A stretch of 18,410 bases of DNA from Pedobacter sp. UBA1951. GTDB lineage: Bacteria > Bacteroidota > Bacteroidia > Sphingobacteriales > Sphingobacteriaceae. The translations under genes were made by a program, and so were the position numbers. Location of the stretch: NCBI GenBank assembly GCA_002336465.1, contig DDEP01000158.1, forward strand, positions 1 to 18,410. Direction: 5' to 3'. Shown one piece after another: positions 6,632-13,745 of the stretch (the stretch's first letter is position 1; each line of letters starts with the position of its first letter). A model generated the notes under the pieces. The model ran no database searches. It was not told where the DNA came from and was given only the letters and a program-made list of their open reading frames with translations.

Positions 6632-7966
6632 ATGTTTGAAAATTTACAGGATAAGTTAGACAGAGCGTTTAAGGTCTTAAAAGGACAAGGAAGCATTACG
6701 GAAATTAACGTGGCAGAAACCATGAAAGAAATCCGTAAAGCATTACTAGATGCCGACGTAAACTACAAAACTGCCAAAACCTTTACAGACCAAGTAAAAG
6801 AAAAAGCTCTAGGATCAAATGTATTGACCTCTATTTCGCCGGGGCAATTACTTACCAAGATCATGAATGATGAGCTTGCCGCTTTAATGGGTGGTGAGGC
6901 TACAGAATTAGATTTACAAAACAACCCAACTATTATATTAATTGCAGGTTTAAACGGTGCGGGTAAAACCACCTTTACCGGAAAGCTTGCGCTGCACCTA
7001 AAAAGCAAAGGTAAAAAGCCGCTTATGGTTGCTGGCGATGTTTACCGCCCGGCGGCTGTTGATCAGTTGAAGGTTTTAGGAGAACAGATTGATGTTCCGG
7101 TTTATGCCAACACCGAATCTAAAGATCCTGTTGCCATTGCTTTAGAAGGTATTGAAGAGGGTAAAAAGAACAGCAACAACGTTATCATCATTGATACCGC
7201 CGGACGCCTATCTATTGATGAGGCTTTGATGGCTGAGATTTCTGAAGTTAAGGCTAAAACCAAACCTCATGAAATTTTATTCGTGGTTGACTCTATGACC
7301 GGGCAGGATGCCGTAAATACTGCAAAGGTATTTAACGATAGACTTGATTTTACCGGGGTTGTTCTAACCAAATTAGATGGTGATACTCGTGGGGGTGCCG
7401 CTTTATCTATCAAATCAGTTGTTGACAAGCCGATCAAATTCATTGGTACTGGCGAGAAAATGGATGCTCTAGATATTTTCTATCCAGACAGGATGGCTTC
7501 TCGTATCTTAGGTATGGGTGATGTGGTTTCCTTAGTAGAGAGGGCTCAACAGCAATTTGATGAACAACAGGCCGCAGAACTTCAAAAGAAAATCCGTAAG
7601 AACAAGTTTGATTTCAACGATTTCTACAACCAAATCCAACAAATCAAGAAAATGGGTAACATGAAAGATTTAATGGGCATGATACCTGGTGTTGGAAAAA
7701 TGATGAAGAACGTTGACATTGATGATAATGCTTTTAAAAGTGTTGAAGCCATTATCCAATCTATGACTCCTTTTGAAAAAGAAAATCCAGACGCCATAAA
7801 CCCAAGCCGCAGAGCTAGGATTGCAAAAGGTTCGGGAACTAAATTAGAGGATGTAAGCAAGCTGCTTAAACAATTTGAAGACATGCGTAAGGTAATGAAG
7901 CAATTTTCAAATCCAGCCGCAGCAGCAAAACTAATGAGAAATATGCCAAAAATGCCTCAGCGCTAG
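6632..7966 (+). CDS. ffh: Signal recognition particle GTPase Ffh (SRP54)
   Basis: 444 residues, full length for a bacterial Ffh. It binds signal sequences of nascent membrane and secreted proteins together with 4.5S RNA and delivers ribosomes to FtsY at the membrane. The helical N domain (1-95) is followed by the G domain: G1 loop GLNGAGKTT (106-114), DVYRPAAVDQL (136-146), G3 DTAGR (188-192), G4 TKLDG (246-250) with DTRGGAAL, and GTGEKMDAL (272-280). The methionine-rich M domain spans about 325-444, including IPGVGKMMKN, the RNA-binding SRRARIAKGSG (392-402) and a Met-rich tail. All key residues are present. The ATG at 6632 gives the standard N-terminus (MFENLQDKLDRAFK). The gene is transcribed alone, divergent from blaI and closed by a hairpin. 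Confidence 0.98.
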   Translation: MFENLQDKLDRAFKVLKGQGSITEINVAETMKEIRKALLDADVNYKTAKTFTDQVKEKALGSNVLTSISPGQLLTKIMNDELAALMGGEATELDLQNNPTIILIAGLNGAGKTTFTGKLALHLKSKGKKPLMVAGDVYRPAAVDQLKVLGEQIDVPVYANTESKDPVAIALEGIEEGKKNSNNVIIIDTAGRLSIDEALMAEISEVKAKTKPHEILFVVDSMTGQDAVNTAKVFNDRLDFTGVVLTKLDGDTRGGAALSIKSVVDKPIKFIGTGEKMDALDIFYPDRMASRILGMGDVVSLVERAQQQFDEQQAAELQKKIRKNKFDFNDFYNQIQQIKKMGNMKDLMGMIPGVGKMMKNVDIDDNAFKSVEAIIQSMTPFEKENPDAINPSRRARIAKGSGTKLEDVSKLLKQFEDMRKVMKQFSNPAAAAKLMRNMPKMPQR

Positions 7967-7982
7967 TTTTGGCAAAAAATAA

Positions 7983-8050
7983 AAGGGTGTTTAAAAAAGG
8001 TTTGCGCATCTCGTTTTCACAAGATTTGCTTTCCAGATTTAAACACCCTT
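7983..8050. terminator. Bidirectional terminator-like hairpin between ffh and ybjQ
   Basis: A perfect 13-bp inverted repeat, AAGGGTGTTTAAA (7983-7995) and TTTAAACACCCTT (8038-8050), encloses a 42-nt loop. It fills the gap between two convergent genes. On the + side it runs into TTATTTATT; on the - side it runs into TTTTATTTTTT, a good U tract. The loop is much longer than in ordinary terminators and may form a weak inner stem (GCGCATCT against AGATTTGC). Confidence 0.75.
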
Positions 8051-8055
8051 ATTTA

Positions 8056-8385
8056 TTACGGAAGATCTTCTAAAATAACGGCCGTACCGCTTGCCGCAAC
8101 CATTAACATACTTCCGCCATTTCCTACCGTTTCATAATCCAAATCAACACCAATTACAGCATTCGCACCTAATGCTGCAGCGTATTGTTGCATTTCATTA
8201 ACGGCAGTATTCTTTCCCTCTCTCAAAACCTGCTCATAAGAGCCCGATCTTCCCCCTACAATATCTCTTATACCGGCAAAAATATCCTTAAATATATTTG
8301 CGCCAATAATTGTTTCTCCTGTTACAAGGCCCAAGTATTTTACCACCTTCTTGCCTTCTACCTGATTTGTGGTTGTAATTAACAT
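8056..8385 (-). CDS. ybjQ: YbjQ family protein (UPF0145)
   Basis: 109 residues, close to E. coli YbjQ in length and sequence: LGLVTGETIIGANIFKDIFAGIRDIVGGRSGSYE (about 19-52), ALGANAVIGVDLDYETVGNGGSMLMVAASGTAV (about 71-103). The family forms a small oligomeric fold, is sometimes labelled a heavy-metal-binding domain, and has no firmly established function. I chose the ATG at 8383-8385 (MLITTTNQVEG), which matches the family N-terminus. An upstream GTG at 8451 would add 22 residues not found in the family and extend into the divergent promoter region. It is convergent with ffh and divergent from the TPR gene, so probably a single-gene unit. Confidence 0.93.
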   Translation of the reverse strand: MLITTTNQVEGKKVVKYLGLVTGETIIGANIFKDIFAGIRDIVGGRSGSYEQVLREGKNTAVNEMQQYAAALGANAVIGVDLDYETVGNGGSMLMVAASGTAVILEDLP

Positions 8386-8516
8386 GCTTATCGTCTGTTT
8401 ACAATTTAGATTTTTATCTGCTTTATTTGTTACATTTTTTGTCAACAGCACTCCATTATTTTCTTTAACTGCTGAAAATCAGAATAAAAGCAGATTTAAT
8501 GATGTAATTATTTTGT

Positions 8517-8524
8517 TATATTTG
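8517..8524 (+). promoter_or_regulatory. Predicted -7 box upstream of the TPR gene
   Basis: TATATTTG matches TAnnTTTG exactly and ends 18 nt before the ATG at 8543. At the 19-bp spacing upstream there is only ATTT/TTTA, a weak -33. The box supports the short TPR start, because the longer upstream frame would begin before this promoter. Confidence 0.5.
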
Positions 8525-8542
8525 CTTTCCAACTTTTACACC

Positions 8543-9226
8543 ATGAAAAGAACAACATTAACGTTCGTTGCTTTTATAGCCTGTAATTGGGCTGTAGCTC
8601 AAAGCTTTGTCTCTCCAAACGGAGCAGATAATGCAGGCGCTCAACCAGCCATCAACATTGCTGTTATCAGTACAAAAGTATCTAATGCTGATAAACAAAT
8701 GGAAATAGCTGAGTTTAATGAACAAATGGGAGATCTAACAGGAGCCATTTCCTTATATAAAAAGGCTGCCGAAGAATATAATGCCGACAAAAAATACAAT
8801 AAGTACGGATCTGTTCTATTAAAAATCAGTGCTTTGTTGCTTGAACAAGAAAACTATAATGAGGCAGAACAGGTTATTCTTAAATCTGCTTTGAAAAATT
8901 ATGCAAAAATTGGTAGCAGAAACGGACAGATGTTGTCTTATAACATGCTTGGTCGTATTTATTTTGCAGCGAACAAACTAACCCAGTCTATGTGGTTCTA
9001 TTCTCAACAAGGTATGTTAGCACAACAGTTGAATAACCCATCTATCTATTTAGATTCTGTACTAGGTATTGCAGATATTAAAATAAAGAAAAAAGAATTC
9101 GGTTTGGCTTCAAAAGACTTGTTAAGGGCCGAGGAGCTAGCAAAAATGTCTAATCTTCCTCAATACAATCAGCGTATAAAAGTAAGTAAAACCGTACTTA
9201 CAGAAAAAAGCAAGGGCAAAAGTTAA
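8543..9226 (+). CDS. Secreted tetratricopeptide-repeat protein
   Basis: 227 residues from the ATG at 8543. The signal peptide MKRTTLTFVAFIACNWAVAQ is cleaved probably after AVA. The open frame continues upstream to 8369, but that extension overlaps ybjQ and buries the signal peptide, so it is rejected. After a low-complexity linker come about four TPR-like helix pairs: NEQMGDLTGAISLYKKAAEEY, LLKISALLLEQENYNEAEQVI, YNMLGRIYFAANKLTQSMWFY and LGIADIKIKKKEFGLASKDLL. Such proteins act as periplasmic protein-protein scaffolds; the partner is unknown. In some Bacteroidetes signalling proteins similar TPR arrays precede histidine-kinase modules, but none follows here: the protein ends in a basic tail (EKSKGKS). 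It is a single-gene unit with its own promoter box and a strong terminator. Confidence 0.82.
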   Translation: MKRTTLTFVAFIACNWAVAQSFVSPNGADNAGAQPAINIAVISTKVSNADKQMEIAEFNEQMGDLTGAISLYKKAAEEYNADKKYNKYGSVLLKISALLLEQENYNEAEQVILKSALKNYAKIGSRNGQMLSYNMLGRIYFAANKLTQSMWFYSQQGMLAQQLNNPSIYLDSVLGIADIKIKKKEFGLASKDLLRAEELAKMSNLPQYNQRIKVSKTVLTEKSKGKS

Positions 9227-9290
9227 GCTTATTAGCTAAACCCTTACATAGATTTTTGCGTAGGCAAAGGCCATTTTTCACTAAGTTTAC

Positions 9291-9323
9291 AAAAAAGATA
9301 CAGAAATTCGCTGTGTCTTTTTT
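9291..9323 (+). terminator. Strong intrinsic terminator after the TPR gene
   Basis: The arms AAAAAAGATACAG (9291-9303) and CTGTGTCTTTTTT (9311-9323) form a 13-bp stem with one G-U pair in + strand RNA and a 7-nt loop. The run continues into GTTTATTT. Stem, short loop and U-rich tail are all present. Confidence 0.88.
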
Positions 9324-9394
9324 GTTTATTTAAAAAATTGGTATCATATTGGATGATGTTTTTTACAACAATGGATTTTAAAACAGTTAGAGAG

Positions 9395-11581
9395 ATGCTA
9401 AAGAAAATATTCACGATCACACTTACAGCAGCTGTGCTGGCCTGCAGTGCGCAGCCCAAAGCACAAAAGCCTGTAGAGGGAGTGATTAACATTAAACCTG
9501 ATGAGCAACAGAGTTTGGTTAGCAGGGAATTGGTCTCATTGATCGAAAATTATAATTATAAAAAAATCAAGATTAATGATTCTATCTCGAGCATTATCTT
9601 TGACAGGTATATCAAAGCATTAGATCCTTCTCGCAGTTACTTTGTAAATGCAGATATTACAGAGTTTGAAAAATCTAGATATGACTTTGACGATTATCTT
9701 AGAGAGGGAGACTTGAGCGTACCTTTTTACATGTTCAATGTCTATTTAAAAAGATATAACCAGCGCATTGATTATTCTCTTTCACGTGTAAACACGAAAT
9801 ATGATTTTAACCAAGATGATTCATATGTATATGACAGAGAAAAACTACCTTGGGCAGCATCCCAAAATGAATTAGACAACATTTGGAACAAGCGTATCAA
9901 GTACGAATTGGTTAATCTAAAGATTACAGGTACTGAACAAGCAAAAAATGCAGAAACTTTAACCAAAAGATACCAAAACCTAAAATCGCAAGCTGCAAAA
10001 GTTAACAACCAAGATGTTTTCCAGATCTTGATGGATTCTTTTACAGAAGCTGTTGATCCACATACCAATTACTTTAACCCACGAAATGCAGAAACCTTTA
10101 ATCAAGAGATGTCAAGATCTTTAGAAGGTATAGGCGCTACGCTGCAACTAGATAACGAAGTTACCAAAATTGTTTCTATTGTTGCCGGAAGCCCTGCATT
10201 TAAGAGCAAGCAGCTTAACGCAGGCGACAAAATTGTTGCTGTTGCGCAAGGCGAAAACGGAGAGTTTGAAGATGTAATTGGCTGGCGTATAGACAATACC
10301 GTAGCCAAAATTAAAGGCCCTAAAGGAACGGTTGTTCGTTTAAAAGTTATTCCTGTGGGTCAAGATTTATCAGCAAAACCTAAGATTGTTACTTTGGTTA
10401 GAGATAAAATTATTTTAGAAGAGCAATCGGCTAAAAAAGTAGTTAAAACCATTACTGATAATGGTAAAGCCTATAAAATAGGTATTATTAAAATCCCTGC
10501 TTTTTATGCAGATTTCAAAGCTGCAAATGCTGGCGATCCTAACTATAAAAGCACCACTCGCGATGTAAGGTTATTGCTAGATACGCTGAAAAATATGGAT
10601 AAGGTGGATGCCGTACTTGTAGATTTAAGGGCAAACGGCGGTGGTTCTCTAAACGAGGCTGTTGAATTATCTGGTTTATTTGTAGGAAAAGGACCTGTTG
10701 TACAGGTAAAGGACTATAGAAACAGTGTAAAAGTTTATGATGACGAGCAAAGCAAAATAGCTTGGTCTGGGCCTTTAGGTGTTATGGTTGACCGTTTAAG
10801 TGCCTCTGCTTCGGAGATTTTTGCAGGAGCTATACAGGATTACGGAAGAGGAATCATCATAGGAACCCAAACTTATGGTAAAGGAACCGTACAGTCTTCT
10901 ATTGATCTTAACTCCATCATGAATCCTTCTATGATTCAAAAACTGATGGGGCTCTTCAAGAAAAATGAAACTGCTAAAAATGATAAAAACTCTAACACGG
11001 TAACTATTGTAGATAAAAACGGAGTTCCTGTATTAGGCCAGATTAACCTTACTATGGCTAAGTTTTATCGTGTAAGTGGTAACAGTACGCAACACAAAGG
11101 CGTAATTCCTGATATCCAGTTTCCTTCAATTTATCCTTTAGATAAAATTGGAGAAGACACAGAGCCTTCTGCTCTACCTTTTGACATGATCAAAGCTTCT
11201 AACTATACTCCTTTTAACGACTTTACTTTAGCTAAAGCTACTTTAAATCAGTTACATGATCAGCGTATGGAAAAATCGGTTGAGTATAAAATCTTAAAAG
11301 AAGATGTGGCAGAAGTTAAGAAAAAAGAAAATGAGACTTCTGTTCCTTTAAATGAAGCCAAACTTAAAGCAGAACGTGATCAGCTAGAAAATAAAAACCT
11401 AGCTCGTTTAAACGAAATTCGTGCGTCAAAAGGTCTGCCTGCATTAAGCAAAACAGATAAAGCTGCTAATAAAACAATTAATGATGATTTTATTGAGGAT
11501 GAGAGTGTTAAAATCATGGTAGATTTGATGAAAAATGCCGACAATTTTAAACTGACCAATAATATCAATTCTTTAAAATAG
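9395..11581 (+). CDS. prc: Carboxy-terminal processing protease Prc/Tsp (S41), lipoprotein
   Basis: 728 residues from the ATG at 9395 (MLKKIFTITLTAAVLACSAQ). This start gives a clean lipoprotein signal with lipobox VLAC, so Cys17 would be lipidated. ATGs at 9353/9356 and 9371 and a TTG at 9338 are in frame and would add up to 19 residues before the signal. Domains follow the Tsp order: helical N-terminal region (about 35-215), PDZ (about 240-320; SRSLEGIGATLQLD, SPAFKSKQLNAGDKIVAV), and S41 catalytic domain. The serine-lysine dyad has exact Tsp spacing: Ser471 in RLSASASEIFAGA, Asp482 in QDYGRG and Lys496 in TYGKGTVQ. A Tsp-type C-terminal helical domain follows (about 575-728). The enzyme degrades or trims periplasmic proteins from their C-termini. 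A weak promoter-like pair, TTTG (9321-9324) and TCATATTG (9344-9351) at 19-bp spacing, lies upstream. Confidence 0.95.
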   Translation: MLKKIFTITLTAAVLACSAQPKAQKPVEGVINIKPDEQQSLVSRELVSLIENYNYKKIKINDSISSIIFDRYIKALDPSRSYFVNADITEFEKSRYDFDDYLREGDLSVPFYMFNVYLKRYNQRIDYSLSRVNTKYDFNQDDSYVYDREKLPWAASQNELDNIWNKRIKYELVNLKITGTEQAKNAETLTKRYQNLKSQAAKVNNQDVFQILMDSFTEAVDPHTNYFNPRNAETFNQEMSRSLEGIGATLQLDNEVTKIVSIVAGSPAFKSKQLNAGDKIVAVAQGENGEFEDVIGWRIDNTVAKIKGPKGTVVRLKVIPVGQDLSAKPKIVTLVRDKIILEEQSAKKVVKTITDNGKAYKIGIIKIPAFYADFKAANAGDPNYKSTTRDVRLLLDTLKNMDKVDAVLVDLRANGGGSLNEAVELSGLFVGKGPVVQVKDYRNSVKVYDDEQSKIAWSGPLGVMVDRLSASASEIFAGAIQDYGRGIIIGTQTYGKGTVQSSIDLNSIMNPSMIQKLMGLFKKNETAKNDKNSNTVTIVDKNGVPVLGQINLTMAKFYRVSGNSTQHKGVIPDIQFPSIYPLDKIGEDTEPSALPFDMIKASNYTPFNDFTLAKATLNQLHDQRMEKSVEYKILKEDVAEVKKKENETSVPLNEAKLKAERDQLENKNLARLNEIRASKGLPALSKTDKAANKTINDDFIEDESVKIMVDLMKNADNFKLTNNINSLK

Positions 11582-11598
11582 TACTTAGTACATTTAAG

Positions 11599-11632
11599 TT
11601 AAAGGCCGGTGGATAAAATCCCCGGCCTTTAA
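11599..11632. terminator. Bidirectional terminator between prc and frnE
   Basis: A perfect GC-rich stem, TTAAAGGCCGG (11599-11609) and CCGGCCTTTAA (11622-11632), encloses a 12-nt loop and leads into TTTTTATAA on the + side. It lies between two convergent genes, 17 nt after the prc stop and 3 nt before the frnE stop, so it probably serves both. Confidence 0.85.
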
Positions 11633-11635
11633 TTT

Positions 11636-12349
11636 TTATAAGCTACAGCTTTCATCGGTACATGAAGCCTGATCACCAGAATTCAGCGAGGTAAGATTGG
11701 GTTGTTGGGTTTTGCTCCATTCATCAAAGCTTTGTTTCAAAGCGGCCTCGAATGTTTCTACAGGTTGAGCCCCCGAAAGCGCATATTTTCGGTCTAATAC
11801 AAAAAAAGGAACTCCTCTTACCCCTACCTGTTGGCTTTCATAAATATCATATCTTACAGCTTCAGCAAAAGTTTCTTTATTGAGTGCTTCTTCTGCCTCT
11901 GCTCTATCTAAACCTAGATCGCTGGCAATGCCCAATAGCACTTCATTATCACTTACGTCCTTCCCTTCGGTAAAATGTGCTTTAAACAGCGCTTCTTCTG
12001 CTTGGTTTTGCATATTCTTAGTTGCCGCAAAATGAATCAATTGATGTGCTTTAAATGTGTTTGCGGGTATGTTTTTATCAAAATCTATAGATAGCTCAGC
12101 TTCGTTGGCCATTGCTTTAACCTGACCCGTCATCTGCTTGGCCTGATCCACGCTCATACCTTTACTGCGCGATAAGTAGTCATATACCGTTTCATGATTT
12201 TCATTCTGATAATCAGGATTAAGCTGGTAGCTTTTCCATTCTATCTCTACTTTATCTTTAAATGGCATTTTGTCCATTGCTTTTTCAAGATGTCTTTTGC
12301 CTATATAGCAAAACGGGCACATTACATCCGACCAAATTTCTATTTTCAT
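11636..12349 (-). CDS. frnE: FrnE/DsbA-family thiol-disulfide oxidoreductase
   Basis: 237 residues with no signal peptide, so probably cytoplasmic. The N-terminal MKIEIWSDVMCPFCYIGKRHLE holds the active-site pair C11-P-F-C14 of the DsbA-like FrnE/HCCA-isomerase group. A helical insertion follows (about 50-170, with the family's NTFKAHQLIHFAA). The thioredoxin fold then returns with GVRGVPFFVLDRKYALSGAQP, including the cis-Pro region VPFF. The C-terminus ends in ASCTDESCSL, a second pair C230-x4-C235. Deinococcus FrnE has a comparable additional CX4C pair that cooperates with CxxC. The likely role is a cytoplasmic disulfide isomerase/oxidoreductase linked to oxidative stress (family knowledge). 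The ATG at 12349 fits the family N-terminus. Confidence 0.9.
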   Translation of the reverse strand: MKIEIWSDVMCPFCYIGKRHLEKAMDKMPFKDKVEIEWKSYQLNPDYQNENHETVYDYLSRSKGMSVDQAKQMTGQVKAMANEAELSIDFDKNIPANTFKAHQLIHFAATKNMQNQAEEALFKAHFTEGKDVSDNEVLLGIASDLGLDRAEAEEALNKETFAEAVRYDIYESQQVGVRGVPFFVLDRKYALSGAQPVETFEAALKQSFDEWSKTQQPNLTSLNSGDQASCTDESCSL

Positions 12350-12353
12350 ACTT

Positions 12354-12361
12354 CAAAAATA
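12354..12361 (-). promoter_or_regulatory. Predicted -7 box close to the frnE start
   Basis: On the minus strand TATTTTTG matches TAnnTTTG exactly, but it ends only 4 nt before the frnE ATG and has no -33 match at 19 bp. If real, the frnE mRNA would be nearly leaderless; it may also be a chance match in AT-rich DNA. The rest of the divergent gap to 12479 holds only a weak AAGCTTA/TAAGCTT inverted repeat. Confidence 0.35.
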
Positions 12362-12479
12362 CAATTCCCTAACAGTCTATTCGTTAGCAGAAAGTAAAAA
12401 GCCCGAAGCTTACATTTTGCTGTTTTTTTACATAAGCTTTAAACGGATCTTATTTTTATGCCTTACCTTTATCCATATC

Positions 12480-13178
12480 ATGGAAAATACCATAAAACAC
12501 ATCTTTTTTGATTTAGACCACACCATCTGGGATTTTGACCGAAATGCACAAGAAGCACTTTTAGAGTTGTATGACAAGTACGATTTAAATTCTTTAGGTG
12601 TTTCCTCAGCCCAGCAGTTTATAGCGCTTTATACGGTTAACAACCATGCATTATGGGCCATGTACCATAACGGCAAAATCAATAAAGAAACCTTAAGAGA
12701 GCAGCGTTTCAAAAAAACTTTTTTAGAATTGGGTATCAGGCCAGAATTAATCCCGGGTGAATTTGAACAAGATTATGTTCGTATAAGTCCTTATAAAACC
12801 AATTTATTTGATGGTGCACAAAAAGTATTAGGCTACCTTCAGCAAAAATACCAATTGCACATCATTTCTAATGGTTTTAAAGAAACCACATTAACAAAAA
12901 TGAGCGTTTCTAACCTGAATCCTTATTTTAAAAATGTAATCATTTCTGAGGATGTAGGCGTAAACAAGCCCGACAAAGCAATTTTTGAATATGCGCTGAA
13001 CAAGGCAACCGCATATAAACATGAAAGCATCATGATAGGTGATAGTCTTGAAGCCGATATTAGAGGCGCACAAGACTTTGGCATAAAGGCCATCTTTTTT
13101 AATCCGGCAAACCTAGAAAAGCCTGCAGATGTAAACTGGCAAATCAACCACTTAGAAGAACTGTTGTTGCATTTTTAA
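12480..13178 (+). CDS. yjjG: YjjG-type HAD pyrimidine 5'-nucleotidase
   Basis: 232 residues from the ATG at 12480 (MENTIKHIFFDLDHTIWDFD). The open frame extends upstream to 12417, but that adds only a hydrophobic stretch absent from the family. HAD motifs are complete: motif I D11-L-D13-H-T, motif II S130-N-G, motif III Lys163 in GVNKPDKAIF, and motif IV GDSLEAD (187-193). The cap helices contain VNNHALWAMYHNGKINKETLREQRF, which parallels E. coli YjjG (VNKPLWVDYQNGAI). YjjG removes phosphate from pyrimidine and non-canonical nucleoside monophosphates, limiting their entry into DNA. The activity here is inferred from that similarity. It is the first gene of a close-packed + strand run; the DinB gene starts 21 bp later. 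Confidence 0.85.
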   Translation: MENTIKHIFFDLDHTIWDFDRNAQEALLELYDKYDLNSLGVSSAQQFIALYTVNNHALWAMYHNGKINKETLREQRFKKTFLELGIRPELIPGEFEQDYVRISPYKTNLFDGAQKVLGYLQQKYQLHIISNGFKETTLTKMSVSNLNPYFKNVIISEDVGVNKPDKAIFEYALNKATAYKHESIMIGDSLEADIRGAQDFGIKAIFFNPANLEKPADVNWQINHLEELLLHF

Positions 13179-13185
13179 TTATTTT

Positions 13186-13190
13186 AGGAG
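13186..13190 (+). promoter_or_regulatory. Shine-Dalgarno-like AGGAG before the DinB gene
   Basis: AGGAG lies 9 nt before ATG 13200 (12 nt before the second ATG at 13203). Recognisable SD motifs are otherwise nearly absent upstream of genes in this window, as expected for Bacteroidetes, so this one favours the first ATG. Confidence 0.45.
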
Positions 13191-13199
13191 TAAATCTAC

Positions 13200-13721
13200 A
13201 TGATGAGTTTATCAGGAATCAAAACATCCATACAACGACTAACCGCAAAATACCGTGCTATATTAGACCTTTTAAATCCTGAACAATTCACAGAACAGCC
13301 ACCTATAGGTGGTTGGAGTTATGCTGAAGTTTATAGTCATATTTTCGACTCTAGCTTGCTTTCTATGATGGCAATCCATAATTGTATAAAAGGTCAGGGA
13401 ACAAAAGGGCCTACGCTTTTTAAGGTAAAGCTGGTTTTACTGTGGGGGAAATTTCCTTCGGGAAAGAAAATAAAAGCTCCAGAAAAAATTGAAAGTCGCG
13501 TAAAAAAAATCAGCATAGAAGCCGCTAACCAATTGATCACAGATTTTGAGGTCATGTTTGAGAAACAATTCAATTTCATCAAAACGGCTGATCCTTCTGT
13601 TAAAGTAAAACATCCTGTATTAAACCTGTTAAATGCTAAGCAATGGGTAAGATTTATCGAAATCCACTTAAAGCATCATCTTAAACAGTTAGAACGTATA
13701 GAGAATAGTTTTAAGCAATAA
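13200..13721 (+). CDS. DinB-superfamily (DinB_2/YfiT-like) protein
   Basis: 173 residues, cytoplasmic, predicted four-helix bundle. The motif GGWSYAEVYSHIFDSS (about 37-52) with His47, and FIEIHLKHHLKQLERIE (152-168) with His156 and His160 (HxxxH), supply the three-histidine metal site typical of DinB/YfiT folds. Family members bind a divalent metal; several are thiol-dependent S-transferases or damage-inducible proteins of unknown role. No substrate can be assigned here. The start is ambiguous between 13200 and 13203; an AGGAG upstream favours 13200. The gene lies 21 bp after the HAD gene and 24 bp before the flippase gene, so it may be part of one operon. Confidence 0.8.
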   Translation: MMSLSGIKTSIQRLTAKYRAILDLLNPEQFTEQPPIGGWSYAEVYSHIFDSSLLSMMAIHNCIKGQGTKGPTLFKVKLVLLWGKFPSGKKIKAPEKIESRVKKISIEAANQLITDFEVMFEKQFNFIKTADPSVKVKHPVLNLLNAKQWVRFIEIHLKHHLKQLERIENSFKQ

Positions 13722-13724
13722 AGC

Positions 13725-13732
13725 TAATTTTG
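13725..13732 (+). promoter_or_regulatory. Predicted -7 box before the flippase gene
   Basis: TAATTTTG matches TAnnTTTG exactly within the 24-bp gap after the DinB stop and ends 13 nt before the flippase ATG. No -33 match is present at 19 bp. It could give the glycan genes a promoter separate from HAD-DinB. Confidence 0.35.
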
Positions 13733-13745
13733 CATATTTGAACAT

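Noticed and set aside
6447..6632. Minus-strand open frame of 61 codons between blaI and ffh
   Set aside because: It covers the two divergent promoters and the operator palindromes, has no family resemblance, and starts at the first base of the ffh ATG on the opposite strand.
8369..8542. N-terminal extension of the TPR protein in the same frame
   Set aside because: It overlaps the ybjQ coding start, precedes the predicted promoter box, and would bury a clear signal peptide inside the protein.
9338..9394. Longer Prc N-terminus from TTG 9338 or ATG 9353
   Set aside because: It would place up to 19 residues ahead of a complete lipoprotein signal. MLKK at 9395 is the normal form, although ATG 9371 cannot be fully excluded.
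12406..12439. AAGCTTA / TAAGCTT inverted repeat between frnE and the HAD gene
   Set aside because: Only 7 bp with a 20-nt loop, made of a common self-palindromic hexamer, and no U tract. It is not distinguishable from chance.
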